A stretch of 64,000 nucleotides of DNA from Nostoc sp. 'Peltigera membranacea cyanobiont' N6 (GCF_002949735.1 NZ_CP026681.1:806001-870000); one strand, 5' to 3'. Shown: positions 18,588-28,043, numbered from the stretch's first letter. Numbers and translations: made by a program. The notes: generated by a model from the sequence alone, not told the origin.

Positions 18588-20669
18588 TTAGCTATAGTAA
18601 GCTAATAAATCGCTATAGGCTGCCTCTATTTTTTGCATCTGAGCTATTACATCTTCTTGTAATTTTTTTAAGCGGTTGAACTCACTATCACGATTTATTT
18701 CACGGCTTTGTTTCTGCTTGACAAGATTATCTAATTCAGATTTGCGAGAGACAATATCATCGTTAATCCGCTTACTCACTTCTCTTTCGTAAGAATCAAA
18801 ACACTCTTTCACAGCACTGTATACAACCTGCGATTGCTCGTGTGCAACTTGTGGTAGATGTTTTACTAACTCTTTCTTCGCTGTTTTAACTAACTCTCTC
18901 CGTGCTTGATCTGCTTGCAAAAATCCTACTCCTAAACCTAGCAGCGCAAACCCAATTGGCCCAAGTAAAACACCTGTCACAGCTGTAATTATGCCGCCAA
19001 TACCAATTACAGTGAAGTAGTTTAACAGGATATTTTTCCAATCAAATCCAGCCCCGGCTAGCGCAAAACCAGCAAGATTTCCTTTAGACAACGATAACAA
19101 TCCCATTGCCCATTTTGCCCAGCCGGGAGAGTTATCTTCTTCAGCAGTAGTAGTGGTATGTACTTTTACGTCTTGTCCGGTGAGCTTTTCTGTAATTTGG
19201 TCTGTGACTTGATTATAAGACGCGCCATATTGGGCAGCACTGCGAGAAAGTTCTTTAAAAGCTGCATTTATATCTTTTTCAGCAGTTAATGTCCAAGCCG
19301 CAGATTTATCACTGATATATTGCTCAAAGGCTTTTTGCAGTGCGGTGTTAAATGCTTCTCGTTTCCCACTACTGAGAAAATCAAACAAATTTAATTCTGG
19401 CTGATAGCGTAAGAAGTCGGTTTCAAAGGTATTACCTAAGTTTAAAACGTAGCTGCGAAAAGATTCAGAAATCGTTCTTGCTTGAGTGTCTCTGGTATTG
19501 ATAATTTCTTTTTGGAATTCATCTCGAATACCTGTGAGTTTGTTAAACTCTGGTTCTACTGAATCAATGCGTTTTTTCAATTCATTTACATCTTGGTCAA
19601 GTAATGGTAAGCGTCTTGCAACTGCCTCACGGGTATGATTGCAGGCAAGTCTAGCTAAGGTTCTGACTTGACGGAGTTCTGCGATCGCACGTTCTCTGGT
19701 AAGAAATGTATTAAGGGAATCCATAAACTTCGGAAAGCCAGTCCCCTCTAAATCAGCTTGAGGGTTCTTCAACCGTCGTCTGAGTGCTTGAATTGACGAA
19801 AGCTCAAACACCCTTTCTTCATAAATATTCTGGCCTTCTACAGTACAATATTCTGCTAAATTCGCCTTAAATACTTGCCGCAATCTATTCTCAGATGCTT
19901 GTAATTCTTCGACATCATCAGGATCTATCAATGATTCCCGCACCTGATCCCAAGCATTAACTAAGAAGAAAACTGTCAATCCTCGACCTTTGATATAATT
20001 TTCTAGATAGCGACGCTCACCCAAGGTACAAGGTTGAGAAGCTCTCATCACAAACAGAATTGCATGGCAATTATTTACATAACCCAAAGATAATTCGTTT
20101 CGTGCTTCTGTATCATTCAATCCTGGGCTATCGACAATTTCAATTCCCTTTTCTAGTAGCGTTAAGGGATATTCAACTACTGCATAATCGACATCTGGAA
20201 ATGCTTGCTTTTTCTCCTGCTCTAGTTTTTTTGCTTCAGCCGGATCGATAGTATATTTATATTTAAAGTTTTGAAAATCTAACTCTTGCGGACTTTTACC
20301 ATCATTAAAATGAATAGTAACTTTCTTTTCTGGGCCATAGCGTAAAACTGTTAATACTGCGGTACAAGGGTTAACATCGCTCGGCAATAAGTTTTCCCCA
20401 ATTAAAGCGTTGAGAAAAGTACTTTTTCCCCGTTTCATATCGCCCAAGACTAAAAGGCGAAATACACCTTGGCGGAGGTTTTTACTAGCTACTGTAATAT
20501 CTTCAATATCTCGCTCTAAACTGAGTTTTCCTGATGAAGAGTCGCCAGCTAACTCCGCTTGATTAATAGTTTCAGCCAGTTTAGTTAAACACACAGACAT
20601 CTCCGATCGCACTTGAGCAACCCGCTCTAAATCTTGGATAAATCTGTCAGTTGCCACCTGATTTGTCAT
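18588..20669 (-). CDS. bacterial dynamin-like protein, BDLP1 orthologue
   Basis: 693 residues, the size of the structurally characterised Nostoc punctiforme BDLP1, and very similar to the sequence I recall for it. The GTPase core shows G1 GDMKRGKST with the essential Lys at residue 82, G3 DSPG (180-183) and G4 NAWD (238-241). The neck and trunk helices follow. The hydrophobic paddle near residues 550-600 (YFTVIGIGGIITAVTGVLL) is the membrane-inserting tip. Such proteins bind GTP, form a closed dimer in solution and coat lipid tubes on activation. The start ATG lies 16 bases after a small coiled-coil membrane gene, so the two probably form an operon. Confidence 0.93.
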   Translation of the reverse strand: MTNQVATDRFIQDLERVAQVRSEMSVCLTKLAETINQAELAGDSSSGKLSLERDIEDITVASKNLRQGVFRLLVLGDMKRGKSTFLNALIGENLLPSDVNPCTAVLTVLRYGPEKKVTIHFNDGKSPQELDFQNFKYKYTIDPAEAKKLEQEKKQAFPDVDYAVVEYPLTLLEKGIEIVDSPGLNDTEARNELSLGYVNNCHAILFVMRASQPCTLGERRYLENYIKGRGLTVFFLVNAWDQVRESLIDPDDVEELQASENRLRQVFKANLAEYCTVEGQNIYEERVFELSSIQALRRRLKNPQADLEGTGFPKFMDSLNTFLTRERAIAELRQVRTLARLACNHTREAVARRLPLLDQDVNELKKRIDSVEPEFNKLTGIRDEFQKEIINTRDTQARTISESFRSYVLNLGNTFETDFLRYQPELNLFDFLSSGKREAFNTALQKAFEQYISDKSAAWTLTAEKDINAAFKELSRSAAQYGASYNQVTDQITEKLTGQDVKVHTTTTAEEDNSPGWAKWAMGLLSLSKGNLAGFALAGAGFDWKNILLNYFTVIGIGGIITAVTGVLLGPIGFALLGLGVGFLQADQARRELVKTAKKELVKHLPQVAHEQSQVVYSAVKECFDSYEREVSKRINDDIVSRKSELDNLVKQKQSREINRDSEFNRLKKLQEDVIAQMQKIEAAYSDLLAYYS

Positions 20670-20685
20670 AAAATTTACACCTTAA

Positions 20686-21006
20686 TTAAAGATTGGTTTT
20701 TTTAGATTCCAAAAATAGTTTGTAAGACACCCACCCCAGCACACCAACAATAATAAACCCAGCTAATACTGAGGCTATTCTTACTGCAACTAGCGCTACC
20801 ACACCAAGAGCAAAAAGCTTTCCACCCAGAATCAGTTTTTTCATCCAAGGTTTCCGATCTGGCTGATGTTTCACAGTTTGATGAAAAGCTACATCAGTAG
20901 CATGGATGTTAGTTTCCATTTCCCGGAGTCGCAATTCAACTTCTCGTTCTCGTAATGTGCGTTCCCGGTGTTCAAGTTCTTTTTGGCGATCGCTCTCAGA
21001 TGTCAT
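20686..21006 (-). CDS. small coiled-coil membrane protein, dynamin operon
   Basis: 106 residues. Residues 1-35 are highly charged and helical (QKELEHRERTLREREVELRL), a likely coiled coil. A basic segment (RKPWMKKL) is followed by two adjacent hydrophobic helices from about residue 60 to 98 (LFALGVVALVAVRIASVLAG and IIVGVLGWVSYKLFL), and the tail is positively charged. It is the first gene of the dynamin cluster, 16 bases before BDLP1. A membrane anchor or partner for the dynamin is a reasonable guess from position only. Confidence 0.7.
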   Translation of the reverse strand: MTSESDRQKELEHRERTLREREVELRLREMETNIHATDVAFHQTVKHQPDRKPWMKKLILGGKLFALGVVALVAVRIASVLAGFIIVGVLGWVSYKLFLESKKTNL

Positions 21007-21237
21007 CAGTGTCCATCCCGTCTAAGACAATGAAAAGATACCAGCATTTTCTTATCAATCATGTTGTATACTAACTTACGTAAATATTTAGCAACCCCAG
21101 TAAATTTACTATTTTGCTTCTCATAGCCTGGTAAACTGAAGCTGGAGTTGAACACCACAAAATGCACTTTCTTATCGGAAATTTGTGGCGAAAACGAATA
21201 TTAGGGACTGACAAATAAAAAAACATCCCAAATTTTC

Positions 21238-21299
21238 TTGTGGGATGGGTGTCCTCACCCGTCCTATATTCAGGGCGGGCAGGATGCCCACCCCACAAG
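21238..21299. repeat. imperfect inverted repeat, about 26-bp arms
   Basis: Left arm starts CTTGTGGGATGGGTGTCC; right arm ends GATGCCCACCCCACAAG. The arms pair with about six mismatches and would form a long hairpin. The right arm matches the 15429-15454 element, so this is two copies of a dispersed repeat facing each other in the 400-base gap upstream of the dynamin operon. Confidence 0.65.
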
Positions 21300-21415
21300 A
21301 GGGATAATTAATTTATTTTTTGGAAATCCCTTACTGTCTCACCAAAAGAATTAGTTGCGTGAGAATAAGAAATACAAGCCAGTTGGGTAGACAGCAAAAC
21401 CTAGAGGAAATCATC

Positions 21416-21607
21416 ATGTTTTCATCCCCTTTAGTTGTGCAAATTCCTCCCTCAATGCAAATGACAGACGAACAGTTTTTTGACTTTTGTGAGGTTAATC
21501 GTGAATTACGCTATAAGAGGATGTTTGAAAAGTCCTTGGTGATGTATCAAATACTTTTAGATCCCCCTAAATCCCCCGATAATAGGTATAGTCAAAATGG
21601 ATATTAA
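21416..21607 (+). pseudogene. N-terminal remnant of a Uma2-family (DUF820) gene
   Basis: After AGAGGAAATCATC an ATG opens MFSSPLVVQIPPSMQMTDEQ, then FFDFCEVNRELRYKR, which is the usual N-terminus of cyanobacterial Uma2-family putative endonucleases. The rest of the roughly 190-residue domain is missing: the frame runs into about 25 unrelated residues and stops at 21607, overlapping the start of cysK by 11 bases. It is a truncated gene whose leftover translation signals sit just before cysK. Confidence 0.65.
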
Positions 21608-22571
21608 GAATGGCTTCGTCGGCGCTGTTGGTAACACCCCCCTGATTCGCTTAAACAGCTTCAGTGAAGAAACAGGGTGTGAAATTCTCGCTAAAGCTGA
21701 ATTTCTCAATCCTGGCGGTTCCGTCAAAGACCGCGCCGCACTTTACATTATTGAAGATGCCGAAAAGAAAGGTTTACTCAAACCTGGTGGTACTGTTGTA
21801 GAAGGAACTGCTGGTAATACTGGCATTGGACTGGCGCATATTTGCAATGCTAAAGGCTACAAATGCCTAATTATTATTCCCGATACTCAGTCACAAGAAA
21901 AAATAGACGCACTGATAGCACTAGGTGCAGAAGTTCGTCGCGTTCCAGCTGTACCCTACAAAGACCCGAACAACTACGTCAAGCTATCTGGCAGAGTCGC
22001 TGCTGAGTTAGAAAATGCTATTTGGGCGAACCAGTTTGATAACCTAGCCAATCGCCACGCCCACTACGAAACCACAGGGCCAGAAATTTGGAAACAGACA
22101 GATGGTAAAATAGATGGATGGACATCTGCAACTGGTACTGCTGGTACTTATGCTGGTGTGGCCTTGTACTTGAAAGAACAAAATCCAGCGATTAAATGCG
22201 TTGTAGCCGATCCTCTGGGTAGCGCACTCTATAGCTATGTCAAAACTGGCGAAATCAATATAGAAGGAAATTCCATTACCGAAGGCATCGGTAACGGTCG
22301 CGTCACAGCCAATATGGAAGGCGCACCTGCCGATGATGCTATCCAAATCGATGACAAAGAAGCTTTGCGGGTAGTTTACCAATTGCTAAGGAAAGATGGG
22401 TTGTTAATGGGCGGTTCAACGGGTATTAATGTTGGCGCAGCTATCGCCCTAGCGAAGCAGTTGGGGCCAGGACATACCATTGTCACCATCTTGTGTGATA
22501 GTGGTTCCCGCTATCAGTCGCGGATATTCAACCCGGAATGGCTAGCTTCAAAAGGACTTTCAATAGATTAG
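21597..22571 (+). CDS. cysK: cysteine synthase (O-acetylserine sulfhydrylase)
   Basis: PLP-dependent enzyme making cysteine from O-acetylserine and sulfide. The PLP lysine is in NPGGSVKDRAA (about residue 45) and the PLP phosphate loop GSTGINVGAAIA is near residue 280. The substrate loop reads EGTAGNTGIGLA instead of the more common PTSGNTGIALA, marking a subgroup of CysK-like proteins also found in other cyanobacteria and fungi; a related beta-substitution activity cannot be excluded. The ATG at 21597 overlaps the Uma2 remnant by 11 bases, and no strong ribosome site is visible, so its translation may depend on readthrough of the remnant. Confidence 0.88.
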   Translation: MDIKNGFVGAVGNTPLIRLNSFSEETGCEILAKAEFLNPGGSVKDRAALYIIEDAEKKGLLKPGGTVVEGTAGNTGIGLAHICNAKGYKCLIIIPDTQSQEKIDALIALGAEVRRVPAVPYKDPNNYVKLSGRVAAELENAIWANQFDNLANRHAHYETTGPEIWKQTDGKIDGWTSATGTAGTYAGVALYLKEQNPAIKCVVADPLGSALYSYVKTGEINIEGNSITEGIGNGRVTANMEGAPADDAIQIDDKEALRVVYQLLRKDGLLMGGSTGINVGAAIALAKQLGPGHTIVTILCDSGSRYQSRIFNPEWLASKGLSID

Positions 22572-22621
22572 TCATTGGTAATTGGTCATTGGTAAAAAAT
22601 AATATAAAAGACAAAGGATAA

Positions 22622-22960
22622 ATGACCAACATCACTCAACCATCAAACTTGCCCACAATAGACCAACCCTCTGCTTCTAAATGTGTGCGGGTTTGTCAAA
22701 ATCGTACCTGCAAAAAGCAAGGTGCGGCCAAGGTATTAGCAGCTTTTACGGCTTTCCCAATCCCTGATGTAACGGTAACGGCTAGCAGCTGTTTAGGACA
22801 ATGTGGCAATGGGCCGATGGTGCTGGTATTACCCGATATGGTCTGGTATAGCGGCGTTCAACCGGATGAAGTATCTCTACTGATAGAAAATCATTTACTG
22901 GATGGTGAAAGAGTCGAACAGATGCTCTATTATCGGTTTCATCCCCAGAGATCAAATTAA
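22622..22960 (+). CDS. thioredoxin-fold 2Fe-2S ferredoxin-like protein
   Basis: 112 residues with the four-Cys pattern of thioredoxin-like 2Fe-2S proteins: CQNRTCKKQGA near residues 25-35 and CLGQCGNGP near 59-67. The fold is that of the NuoE/HoxE C-terminal domain and of stand-alone Shethna-type ferredoxins. It probably transfers electrons; the partner is unknown. It starts 50 bases after cysK, so cotranscription with sulfur metabolism is possible. Confidence 0.85.
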   Translation: MTNITQPSNLPTIDQPSASKCVRVCQNRTCKKQGAAKVLAAFTAFPIPDVTVTASSCLGQCGNGPMVLVLPDMVWYSGVQPDEVSLLIENHLLDGERVEQMLYYRFHPQRSN

Positions 22961-23008
22961 TTAGCAATATCAAAGTCTGTAATCTTGTTGACTGAAGTGA
23001 GGCATCCA

Positions 23009-23917
23009 ATGAATATCCAGCAGCTGCGTCAATCCTTAAAACAAAATTGGCTTGTTTACTACAACCAAAATATTACCTGGCTGGTGAAAATGCGAATTTG
23101 GGGGACTTACGATGGTCTACGCCGTCCTTTGTCCGGTTTTATTTTGGCAACACTGTCTGTTTTAGAACCCCAGTTTGATGAAATACTTGCTTTTATGATG
23201 GATTTGAATAACGATCCAGATAAAATAGTCGCTGCTTTAGGTCTTAACTTCAATCCTGATGAAGAGTTACGTTTGATAAAATTAGACCATTCTATAACTA
23301 CAAGCCAAGTGGCAAGTGAGTTGCCAGATGAGAAGCATTCCGAGGATAAACATCTATTATCATCTGTAACTGCCAGCAAGATTGCACTTCAGTCTCTTGC
23401 CAAGACTCTAGACTCCAACTTGTCACGGGTCAATCAAGTAGTGCCATTATTTACAGCTAACACTGAAGTAGTTCGCACCCGCAAACCTGAGTTGGTAGTA
23501 GCAAATACAACTAAAATTGCTCCAGATACTCCGATAAAAACGCCATCCCCCGGTTTTATAAGGGAATATCAACCCATAGGATTGCACTCTGCGCTGACAA
23601 TGATTACCGAAGTTAACAGCAAAGCAAAAACTATGCCATCTGTGGCGCTAGCTAGCGAGGTTAAAAGCAACGCGCCATCTGTCCGAATCCCTGTAGGCGC
23701 ATTGCTGGCAATTACAACCGAGATTAACAGTAATGGCAAATCAGTGCGATCGCTAGCAATTACTACTGAGGTTAAAAGCAACGGTAAACAACCGAATATT
23801 CAACCACAAGAGGTTAAAAGCAAAGTGATACCAACCACTAATGCCCGTAGTTTAGCTTCTTGGGTGGATGAATTTTGTTACGGCACTAGAAATAAAGAAG
23901 AAGATATTAGGACTTGA
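23009..23917 (+). CDS. DUF5331 cyanobacterial protein with internal repeats
   Basis: The N-terminal 90 residues match the cyanobacterial DUF5331 family (MNIQQLRQSLKQNWLVYYNQ, WGTYDGLRRPLSGFILATLS, DKIVAALGLNFNPDEELRL). The ATG at 23009 follows AAGTGAGG; the frame can be extended to 22985 without support. The rest is low-complexity, and about residues 195-285 contain degenerate repeats of a unit like (T)TEVKSNGKS (ITEVNSKAKT, SEVKSNAPS, TEINSNGKS, TEVKSNGKQ, QEVKSK). The C-terminal SLASWVDEFCYG looks conserved. Its function is unknown. It converges with the YgfZ gene five bases on. Confidence 0.75.
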   Translation: MNIQQLRQSLKQNWLVYYNQNITWLVKMRIWGTYDGLRRPLSGFILATLSVLEPQFDEILAFMMDLNNDPDKIVAALGLNFNPDEELRLIKLDHSITTSQVASELPDEKHSEDKHLLSSVTASKIALQSLAKTLDSNLSRVNQVVPLFTANTEVVRTRKPELVVANTTKIAPDTPIKTPSPGFIREYQPIGLHSALTMITEVNSKAKTMPSVALASEVKSNAPSVRIPVGALLAITTEINSNGKSVRSLAITTEVKSNGKQPNIQPQEVKSKVIPTTNARSLASWVDEFCYGTRNKEEDIRT

Positions 23918-23922
23918 ATTAC

Positions 23923-24918
23923 TTACGGGTACTCGTGAGATACAAAGGGGATTTCTATGACTTCACCTTCAGTTTCTCCCACTTTAACTTTTAAGCCTAC
24001 GCCACCAGCTTTGGTGCGAATATAACCTAGTCCAAAATAACCATCAACCGTTTCTGTGAAACTGGTAAGTTTGCCGACCTTTTCATCTCCAACTGCGATC
24101 GCACTTCCAACTTCCACAGGGGCACTGAGGCGGATACCCAAAAGGTGTTGTTTTACACCTTTATATGTATTTAATCGAGCGATGGTTTCTTGCCCAATAT
24201 AGCAACCTTTAGTAAAAGAAATTGTTTGCCACAAACCAACTTCCAGAGGATTGTAATCATCTGTGAGTTCGGAATCTGGCGCGGGACGACCTTGTAAGAT
24301 TCGTAAGGCATCCCAAGCGCGATCGCTCATCTCTACCGCCCCAGCTTCTAACAATTTATTCCATACCGTCGCTTTATCAGTATAGGGGAAAGTTAAGGTG
24401 TATCCGGGCGCAGCTAACCCACTACCCACGGCAATCCGCACTCCCTCGGCGGGAGCAATAGTGTATACTTTGTGACTACCGTAAGGTTGGCCGATGAGTT
24501 CGCCAATACCCAGCTTTTCTAAAATAGCGTCGCTTCCTGGGCCAATGAGGCTGAAGGTGTTGGTATATTTTGTGATATCAGATAATTCCACCTTGTCAGC
24601 AAAGAAAATATATTTATCCAGCCATTCCATGAGATATTGGCGGCGGTTGGGTGAAACTAGCAGGATTACTGCATCTTCTCTAACGTAGGCGGTTGCTAAA
24701 TCAATTGTTCTGGCTGTGGAAGTGACAAAAACCGTATCACAACCTTGTCCTGGCTTGAGTATTTGGAAATTGTTAGTACTTTGGTTGTGTAAAAAGTTGA
24801 GGCGATCGTCGCCAGCCACTTTGATGCGTCCCCAAGCGGTGCGATCGCATATTGCAACCCCAACTCTAGCGGCTTGGATAGCTGCTGCGTCTCGATCGTC
24901 AATTGTAGATGTTGGCAT
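23923..24918 (-). CDS. ygfZ: YgfZ/GcvT-domain folate-binding protein
   Basis: 331-residue GcvT-like protein with the YgfZ signature KGCYIGQETIARLNTYKGVK near residue 235 (Cys in KGCYxGQE). YgfZ (plant IBA57 type) uses folate and assists assembly or repair of Fe-S clusters in selected enzymes. The N-terminal folate-binding half (GRIKVAGDDRLNFLHNQST) and the C-terminal barrel (GYFGLGYIRTKAGGVGLKV) are both complete. It is a lone gene convergent with the DUF5331 gene. Confidence 0.88.
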   Translation of the reverse strand: MPTSTIDDRDAAAIQAARVGVAICDRTAWGRIKVAGDDRLNFLHNQSTNNFQILKPGQGCDTVFVTSTARTIDLATAYVREDAVILLVSPNRRQYLMEWLDKYIFFADKVELSDITKYTNTFSLIGPGSDAILEKLGIGELIGQPYGSHKVYTIAPAEGVRIAVGSGLAAPGYTLTFPYTDKATVWNKLLEAGAVEMSDRAWDALRILQGRPAPDSELTDDYNPLEVGLWQTISFTKGCYIGQETIARLNTYKGVKQHLLGIRLSAPVEVGSAIAVGDEKVGKLTSFTETVDGYFGLGYIRTKAGGVGLKVKVGETEGEVIEIPFVSHEYP

Positions 24919-25237
24919 AGTGGTGAGAACTGCCCTGTTTTAATGTTGTCGCACTGGAAATCTTAGCAAATAAGCGTTTCCGGCTTCAACGTACCTCCGG
25001 TTTTCTTGTAACTGAAGTGCATTGGCAAAGTACCTTGTGTTAGTTGCGTTCTGGTCACTTCCATAGAAAAACACGAGAAATAGTACCTTTTAGAAGCAGA
25101 CAGAACAAGAGTGCGATCGCTTGGAAAAATAAGCTAACTTGAAAATTTAGCTTTTATAAAATAATCAAGCGCCCTGTGTAATGGCGCTTCCCCATTGGTT
25201 AGATACTTTAAGATTAAAACAACATACTTTCAGGATA

Positions 25238-25843
25238 ATGACATATATCTCCCAAAAAACCCTCACTACAGAAGATTTTCTGTCCCAATACCGAGAGAAT
25301 ACCCACTATGAATTAGCAGACGGAGAACTAATTAATATGGAACCCACTGCCCCCCATGAAACGGTGAGTGGCAAAGTTGCAACCCAAATTGGTATACAAA
25401 TTGTTACAGAACAACTCCCCTGGTTTATTCCTCGCACTTGTTTAATTTACCCTTTCGCGGATGCAGCCACAGTTCGTCGTCCTGATGTTGTGGTTCTTGA
25501 TGAAACTGTTCTTGACCGCGAACCTCTTTGGGAGCGAGAACCCGTAATTACGCTGGGACGTTCAATTAAGCTGGTGGTTGAAGTTGTGAGTACTAACTGG
25601 GAAACTGACTATGCTCGCAAAGTTGAGGAGTATGCACTTTTAGGCATTGCTGAATATTGGATTGTAGATTATCGAGGATTGGGTGGAGTCGCATTTATTG
25701 GTAAACCGAAACAACCTACTTTCACTGTATGTCAACTAGTTGAAGATACTTATATTTTACAACAATATCGATTAAATCAATTAATAAAATCACCACTTCT
25801 GCCCCGTCTTCAACTTCGCCTAGATGATATTCTTCCTCGTTGA
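25238..25843 (+). CDS. Uma2-family putative restriction endonuclease (DUF820)
   Basis: Full-length Uma2-type protein with a PD-(D/E)XK fold. Visible landmarks are YELADGELINMEPT, RRPDVVVLDE (acidic residue), the LVVEVVSTNWETDYARKVEEY catalytic stretch read in two parts (E-V-V and K) and AEYWIVDYRG. I start it at the ATG at 25238 (AGGA close upstream, MTYISQKTLTTEDFLSQY fits the family); the upstream ATG at 25181 has no ribosome site. These genes are abundant in Nostoc, and their biological role is poorly known. Confidence 0.82.
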   Translation: MTYISQKTLTTEDFLSQYRENTHYELADGELINMEPTAPHETVSGKVATQIGIQIVTEQLPWFIPRTCLIYPFADAATVRRPDVVVLDETVLDREPLWEREPVITLGRSIKLVVEVVSTNWETDYARKVEEYALLGIAEYWIVDYRGLGGVAFIGKPKQPTFTVCQLVEDTYILQQYRLNQLIKSPLLPRLQLRLDDILPR

Positions 25844-25875
25844 GTGTGTCCTGCTCCCAGAACTGCGGGCTTCAT

Positions 25876-25920
25876 GGCTTTACTAACATCAATTCCTACC
25901 CATTGAGAAATATTTTCCAT
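25876..25920 (-). mobile_element. IS110-family transposase N-terminal fossil
   Basis: On the minus strand 15 codons read MENISQWVGIDVSKA, the typical beginning of IS110-type transposases (the Asp of GIDVSK is the first DEDD catalytic residue). The similarity ends at once, and no further transposase is present, so this is a scrap left by deletion. The neighbouring 26020-26095 stretch has short imperfect repeats of AGAACTCGGAA and no gene. Confidence 0.5.
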
Positions 25921-26190
25921 TACCAGTTTGACTTCTTCAGTGCGATCGCTCTCTGCTATCGATTATTTTGTAGCTCCCCAACTTTAAATCTGCTGTATCT
26001 CTTGTTTTTGAAAGCGTTGAGCTTCAGAACTCGGAACTTGAGCTTTAGAACTCGAAATGTCAAATTCTCCACTCAAACTCCGAGTTTTTAAGCTCTAACT
26101 TTCAATATCTTAAGCAGATTTTCTGCACTATTGATGCTTATGGCTGTACTCTTGCGAGATTTACAGACGAAATTGCACCTTTATCAACTT

Positions 26191-27843
26191 TTAGTTTCTA
26201 CTTTTGAAAGAGTTTAGCCATTCTTGAACTTGCTCGCGGGCAATATCGCGCCCTCCAAGACCAAAGGCTAAGGCAATAGCAACTGCGATCGCACCTAATA
26301 AAAGTCCAAAGGCTAAATTCACAATATCACTGGCAACTCCAATCTGTTGCAGTGCCATTGCAGAGACTAAAGCAATAATGGCAATTCGCGCTACTTGTCC
26401 CAAAATCTCTGCCTGACGTTCGCCGGAACTGGTAATGATATTAAAAGCCAGATTTGCCAGGAATAAGCCAATGGCAAAGATTACCAATCCCGCCAAAATC
26501 CGCCCGAATATAATCACAATCCCAGACACTAATGCTGTCAGGGCTGCGATATTCAAGATATTCACCGCCGCCACCGTTGCAAATAGCATGATACCCACTA
26601 AGGCAACAATACCTGCAATTTCCGATGGAGTGCGGCTTGGGGTATGGGCAATTGTTGGTTCGGTTGAAATTTCGATGCGTCTAGTGGGTGTTGTTAGACC
26701 CAAAATAGTGAAAATGTTATTAAAGCCTAAATTGGTGAGGATACTTGTAACCAAATCTGCGACAAACCGCCCCACGAAATAGGCAACCATTAAAATTGCC
26801 ACGGCTGTAAAGATGGCAGGGAGAGCGTTAAGAATCTGTTGCAGCATAGCGATCGCCGGGACAGAGATCGCATCAATTCGCAAGGCATTAAGCGCTGCGA
26901 TCGCCACAGGAATCAAAATCAAAACATAGACAATTGTGCCGAGAATATTCGATAGAGGTTGCACCCCCGCAGCCGCAGATAATCCCAAACGACTACCCAA
27001 ATGATCGATCCCAGTTGTTGCCAACAAGTTAGTCACAATCCGGCGCACCACATTAGCTAAAAACCAGCCAACTAGAGCAATTAGCGCCGCCGCTAAAATG
27101 TTTGGCAGAACTAGCAGAACCTCTGTAATCAGAGCTTGTACTGGTTGTAGAGCCTGTCTTAGTCCGAGAGTATCTAAAACTGGGGCGAGAAACAGTAAAA
27201 ATATAAACCAATACAGAGCATTACCAATGGTGTCACTCAGAGACAACTTATTCAGGCTAGGTGTCCTGTCTTCTGGTTCTGGATTCAAACGCTCATCCAG
27301 ATTAAATGCCTGTAACGATCGCACAGTGATAATCTTCACAATGGTTGCCAAAAACCAGGCGGTTCCTAAAAGGATTCCCGCACCAACCAAATTTGGCAAA
27401 AAGCCAATAAGTTGATTGAGAAAATTATTCAGGGGTCGAGAGGCTACCTCCAGATCCAACGTCTGTAAAACAGCTACCGCCGTCAATAGGATAATACTCC
27501 AAAAGACTAAGCTGGAGATTAATTTCTCCACTTGGGGAACATCTTGACGACCTGTTACCCCTGCGGCAATGCGATTATCTATATTTGTGCGATTGAGGAT
27601 TCCTCGCGTCACCGCAGCTGCGATCGCTGCAATTAGCCAACCTACTAACAAAATTGCTACTGCCCCCAGTAGACGGGGCGTAAACAGAATTATCTGTTGA
27701 ACAATACCTTGTACATTAGCGATTCCTTGATTCACTGCTGGTTGTATCGGTTGCAGACTGGGCGATTGTGCCAAAAATTGCTGCACCCTCATGGGCAAAC
27801 CAACTCCTATCACCTGGGTTATTCCTTGCCAAGTTGTGTTCAT
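26191..27843 (-). CDS. multi-TM mechanosensitive-channel-like protein (TM_helix repeats)
   Basis: 550 residues with repeated units of the conserved TM helix domain found in CmpX-type mechanosensitive channel relatives. At least four repeats of the pattern LVGWLIAAIAA / LVGWFLANVVRRIV / VGRFVADLVTSILTNLG are separated by further hydrophobic helices. The C-terminus is soluble and charged (GGRDIAREQVQEWLNSFKSR). It is predicted in the inner membrane, probably as a small-conductance osmotic channel or scaffold; no MscS beta domain is visible. It is monocistronic. Confidence 0.8.
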   Translation of the reverse strand: MNTTWQGITQVIGVGLPMRVQQFLAQSPSLQPIQPAVNQGIANVQGIVQQIILFTPRLLGAVAILLVGWLIAAIAAAVTRGILNRTNIDNRIAAGVTGRQDVPQVEKLISSLVFWSIILLTAVAVLQTLDLEVASRPLNNFLNQLIGFLPNLVGAGILLGTAWFLATIVKIITVRSLQAFNLDERLNPEPEDRTPSLNKLSLSDTIGNALYWFIFLLFLAPVLDTLGLRQALQPVQALITEVLLVLPNILAAALIALVGWFLANVVRRIVTNLLATTGIDHLGSRLGLSAAAGVQPLSNILGTIVYVLILIPVAIAALNALRIDAISVPAIAMLQQILNALPAIFTAVAILMVAYFVGRFVADLVTSILTNLGFNNIFTILGLTTPTRRIEISTEPTIAHTPSRTPSEIAGIVALVGIMLFATVAAVNILNIAALTALVSGIVIIFGRILAGLVIFAIGLFLANLAFNIITSSGERQAEILGQVARIAIIALVSAMALQQIGVASDIVNLAFGLLLGAIAVAIALAFGLGGRDIAREQVQEWLNSFKSRN

Positions 27844-28043
27844 GGTTTTCGGAAATTAAGCTTAAGTATTCACCGCAAACACTGAGTAAGTGTTTTGCCT
27901 ATCAATTTACCAGTAAAAACATACATCTATCGCATTGATATCAAGAGTAATTTTTGACTTTGTTACTAAATATTTGATTTAATGTACTGACAATGGCGAA
28001 TTTTGCGTTACTCTAATTGCAGCAACAGCATCGAAGATGTGGA

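Noticed and set aside
25840..26091. 83-aa plus-strand ORF after the Uma2 gene
   Set aside because: No ribosome site or family, low-complexity end; it overlaps an antisense IS110 scrap.
26435..27415. Plus-strand ORFs antisense to the TM-helix channel gene
   Set aside because: Basic, family-less frames opposite a well-conserved membrane protein.
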